From Puniceicoccales bacterium (GTDB taxonomy: Bacteria > Verrucomicrobiota > Verrucomicrobiia > Opitutales > JAIRLM01): 23,856 nucleotides of DNA. Below, one piece after another: positions 21,134 through 23,856 of the stretch (its first letter is position 1; the number at the start of each line of letters is the position of its first letter). The position numbers and the translations under genes are program-made. The stretch spans positions 1 to 23,856 of the forward strand of contig JAITDL010000032.1 of assembly GCA_031282565.1 (NCBI GenBank), in the 5' to 3' direction. The notes below the pieces were generated by a model, which searched no databases, was not told the origin of the DNA, and saw nothing but the letters and a program-made list of their open reading frames with translations.

Positions 21134-23856
21134 TCAATTAAGTAGTTGCGGAGAAAGATCATAGCCAATCAGTTCGCCGAGGTTACTGAAATAGATCGCG
21201 GCCGCCACAGGCCAATTGCCGCATTTCCTGAAAAACGATGCGTAGCGCAGCAGCTGCATTCCGTGCCGCTCCATTGCGCGGGGAATATCCTCGCGGCCAA
21301 TGAGATCCGTTTTCCAGTCGAGGACTGTCAGCCGATTTTCCATGCTGTCAAAAATCACCAGGTCGACCGTGGATCCGGCCAGCTCTCCAGTTGACTCCAA
21401 CTCGCTGGCAAATGGCCACTCAGCGAAAAATTTTAGCGAATCAAAATGCAAATTTCCGTACCAAGCTGACGCCAGCAGCGCCGTAAGTTCCCGTTCGCCC
21501 CGTTCAAAATCTGGCGCTTTTCCAAGGGCATCTGCGACATACTGCCGATGCTGCCGCCGCGAATTCCACGGAAAATATTCCATGGTGCGGTGCCACCAAT
21601 TTCCATAGGTAACAGACTTGTCATCAACGACTTCAGATTTTTTATTTGCCGCCATCGACCGGCGGTGCCCATGGATGCCGGCCGCTATGGTGATATTTTG
21701 CGCGGCAACTTGTTTTCCTGCGGATACTTTTGCGCATTTGCACTCCTCCGCCTTCCAGGGTTTTAATTTTGAAAAATCGACGGCCATGAGTTCCGCCGGT
21801 GAATTGCCGTTTGGTTTCCCGGCAAGTCCATCCCGGGCAAGGATTAATGTCTCACGTGCCCGCGTCATTGCGACGTAGAGAAGGCGCTGCGTTGCTGCAA
21901 GTCGTTCGCCGTCGCATTGAGCTTCATATTCTTCGGCTAGAGGAGTATTTGCCTTCATGAACAGTTTCGGCTGGCCGTCAATCACTGCATGGCGCGGGAA
22001 AATTCCTCGTTCGCTGCTTATGGCTCTGCCGCAGAACGCTAAGATGACACAGTTCCACTCTAACCCCTTGGATCCGTGAAGAGTATCAATTTGAATGCGG
22101 TCTCCATCTGGCTCATCGGGTTCGCAACCGTCGAAATACTTCTCCAGCAACGATTCGCAAAATTCCGCCAGCGACTGCCCGCGGGCGACGGCGCCGTATG
22201 CCAGATTAACTACGTCCCCCCAAAGATTTAGATTTTCACCGATTGCATTCGCTTCGCAGCGGTTGGCCCGTTCCACTAGATTTAACTTTTCGTCAATGCG
22301 GACAAGTGCCTCTGCGACATTTAGTTCCATCACTTCAAGCCGCAGTTTCCCAAGGGCGCCGACCAGCAATTCAAGCTGCCCGCTGCCGCTGCGTTCCAGC
22401 GAAAAAAGTTCACGAAGTGGTTCACCGCCGCGGTTTTGGAGAAATTTCGCCACCGCGCCGTCGGGAACGGCAAAGATTTCTCGCAGGACGGCCACGATTT
22501 CAACGCAGTCGGTTGGACAGGAGATGATTCGCAAAATTCCGCAAATCCATCGGAATAGCAGTTTTGAATGCCATTTTTGTCCGCGCAATCGCAGCTGCGC
22601 CGGCACGCCCATTTCACTGAAAATTCGTTGCAGCGTAGCGAGATGAGTCTTTTTGATGCCGCCGAGAATAGCAATTTCACCCCAGCGTTCCACGGCGAAG
22701 TGCTGCGGAGATTTTCCTGCAAATTGCGCGGCAAGTGCTTCCATTTCGCAGATTTGGCCATTCGCCCCGCCGCGGCCTGCACCGTCCAAGATCATGGAAA
22801 AAACGCCGCCGCCGCGGCAGTTTGCCGGACACTCCATGGCCACGAATTTTGCCTGGTTCGTGCCGCATAACACATTGGGGAATAGGTTGTTAACGTTTTC
22901 AACAACGGCCAGTGGGCAGCGCATGGTGACGGTGAAAGTTAGCTGTTCCAGTGTGCCGGAATCGACTAGGCTGGAGCAAATTGAATTGATTTTTTCGAAT
23001 TCGCCACAGCGGCGCAAGTATATGCACTGCTGCATGTCGCCGACCATGGAAAAATGTCCCTGGGCCGGACCGTTTTTGGTCGAAGGGACAAGATTTAAAA
23101 GAAACTCAAAATCTTCCGGTGCAGTATCTTGCGCCTCATCAATGACTATTCTGTAGTTGCGGCCGCGCAGCAGCTTCGACGCGCCATCGTTCTCCATCAG
23201 CTTTCTGGCGCAGCGGCGCAGGTCATCGTAGGTGGCGAAACCACGTGACAGACGGTACTTAGCGTAGGCATCGCCCAGGCTTCCGCAGAGAATTCCGCCG
23301 GCGATTTCCACCCACATGGCCAGTGGGCGGCTCCAAAGTTCGGCGCAAAGAGTTGCAAATGGCACGCCGTCAAGTGGTTTGCTGCTCCACCGCTCGGAAA
23401 TTGACAGCGGAGCAAATAGGCCTTTTTCGAAGCATTTCCTCCACGAGCGCAGCAGATTAATTTGGTCCACAAGAATTTGCGGCAGGTTAGCGGTCTCATT
23501 TGCCAGCAGTCGCTGCCACTGAATTTCCGGAAATGGCGGAGGCAGAAGGTTTTCGCGGCCACATGGAACGCAGCTGCGAGCCGCTTCCGCAAGAGTTTTC
23601 CATGGGCACAGCTGAAGGAGTCTATCAAGGTGCGGCTGAGGAAGAAACACTGTCCAGTCCGCGGCTTCATCGTCGAGAAAATCTTGCCAGAGACGCGTTT
23701 CCTGCGGTCCTCCTGTTTCTACTATTTGCGTACCATTGCCATAGCTTGAAAATTCTGCGCAATCGGTCAACAGCGAAGAAAAAAAGCTGTCTATGGTTCC
23801 GAAAAAAGCCGCGTCCAAATTCAAAAAAACATGGGAACTCGCGTTGCGGGCCAACA
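21134..23856 (-). CDS. UvrD/AddA-type helicase with C-terminal PD-(D/E)XK nuclease, 5' end cut by window edge
   Basis: About 907 codons are visible, open to the right edge. The TTG at 23854 is internal, because the Walker A motif lies beyond the window. In the visible part, numbered from the edge: motif Ib TIDSFFSSLL (20-29), II IDEAQDT (238-244), III VGDMQQ (271-276), a TMRCP arginine motif (310-314), V TLHGSKGLEW (591-600) and VI LLYVAMTRAR (658-667). The C-terminal nuclease shows H755, D831 (STVDLVI), D846 and K848 (VLDWKTD), Q867 and Y871, the AddA/RecB order. The protein would process double-strand breaks for recombination. AddA is favoured over RecB by the general look, but a partner AddB or RecC is not in view. 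Confidence 0.85.
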   Translation of the reverse strand, partial: LARNASSHVFLNLDAAFFGTIDSFFSSLLTDCAEFSSYGNGTQIVETGGPQETRLWQDFLDDEAADWTVFLPQPHLDRLLQLCPWKTLAEAARSCVPCGRENLLPPPFPEIQWQRLLANETANLPQILVDQINLLRSWRKCFEKGLFAPLSISERWSSKPLDGVPFATLCAELWSRPLAMWVEIAGGILCGSLGDAYAKYRLSRGFATYDDLRRCARKLMENDGASKLLRGRNYRIVIDEAQDTAPEDFEFLLNLVPSTKNGPAQGHFSMVGDMQQCIYLRRCGEFEKINSICSSLVDSGTLEQLTFTVTMRCPLAVVENVNNLFPNVLCGTNQAKFVAMECPANCRGGGVFSMILDGAGRGGANGQICEMEALAAQFAGKSPQHFAVERWGEIAILGGIKKTHLATLQRIFSEMGVPAQLRLRGQKWHSKLLFRWICGILRIISCPTDCVEIVAVLREIFAVPDGAVAKFLQNRGGEPLRELFSLERSGSGQLELLVGALGKLRLEVMELNVAEALVRIDEKLNLVERANRCEANAIGENLNLWGDVVNLAYGAVARGQSLAEFCESLLEKYFDGCEPDEPDGDRIQIDTLHGSKGLEWNCVILAFCGRAISSERGIFPRHAVIDGQPKLFMKANTPLAEEYEAQCDGERLAATQRLLYVAMTRARETLILARDGLAGKPNGNSPAELMAVDFSKLKPWKAEECKCAKVSAGKQVAAQNITIAAGIHGHRRSMAANKKSEVVDDKSVTYGNWWHRTMEYFPWNSRRQHRQYVADALGKAPDFERGERELTALLASAWYGNLHFDSLKFFAEWPFASELESTGELAGSTVDLVIFDSMENRLTVLDWKTDLIGREDIPRAMERHGMQLLRYASFFRKCGNWPVAAAIYFSNLGELIGYDLSPQLLN

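Noticed and set aside
1..23856. CRISPR arrays, insertion sequences, rRNA genes
   Set aside because: No regularly spaced repeats, transposase motifs or rRNA sequence were seen on either strand.

Overview
The window is densely coded (about 50-55% GC by eye) and looks like a Gram-negative chromosome. It carries ordinary housekeeping genes at both ends and a roughly 9.6-kb accessory block in the middle. The housekeeping set is an ABC exporter, topoisomerase III, a DUF374 acyltransferase, Mpl (recycles meso-diaminopimelate tripeptide), BatD, an Rne/Rng ribonuclease and an AddA/RecB-type helicase-nuclease. This set would suit a member of the PVC group (for example Verrucomicrobiota), but that placement is a guess from gene content and could be wrong.

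Left part (1-5945, all minus strand): a tRNA-Gly(TCC) and then topB, a HAD phosphatase, a nucleotidyltransferase and an MsbA-like ABC exporter cut by the left edge. These four genes run in one direction with short gaps or overlaps. A 305-bp gene-free stretch (5946-6250) follows and holds an 11-bp perfect inverted repeat.

Middle part (6238-15811), the accessory block. It encodes: (i) a 751-aa patatin-like phospholipase with an intact Ser/Asp dyad behind a duplicated N-terminal module; (ii) an unrecognised roughly 510-aa protein that appears split by a frameshift; (iii) a 939-aa protein with an atypical-kinase catalytic signature and a second, degenerate copy of that domain, directly behind a small acidic protein resembling CesT-type type III secretion chaperones; (iv) a string of six small, mostly overlapping genes of unknown function, including a 48-aa membrane peptide that an A9 slippage run could fuse to the upstream protein. 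The chaperone-effector layout and the host-directed enzyme types suggest a type III secretion effector locus. No secretion machinery gene is visible here. All four inferred transcription units begin near a similar AT-rich element (consensus about GTAAAWWTTRYG), and the patatin and chaperone genes appear to start with GTG almost at the predicted transcription start.

Right part (15829-23856): a DUF374 acyltransferase overlapping mpl (minus strand), a short divergently transcribed batD (plus), then rng and an AddA/RecB-like helicase-nuclease (minus) cut by the right edge.

No rRNA, insertion sequence, integrase or CRISPR array was found by eye. All statements come from reading the sequence and translations; no searches were run.
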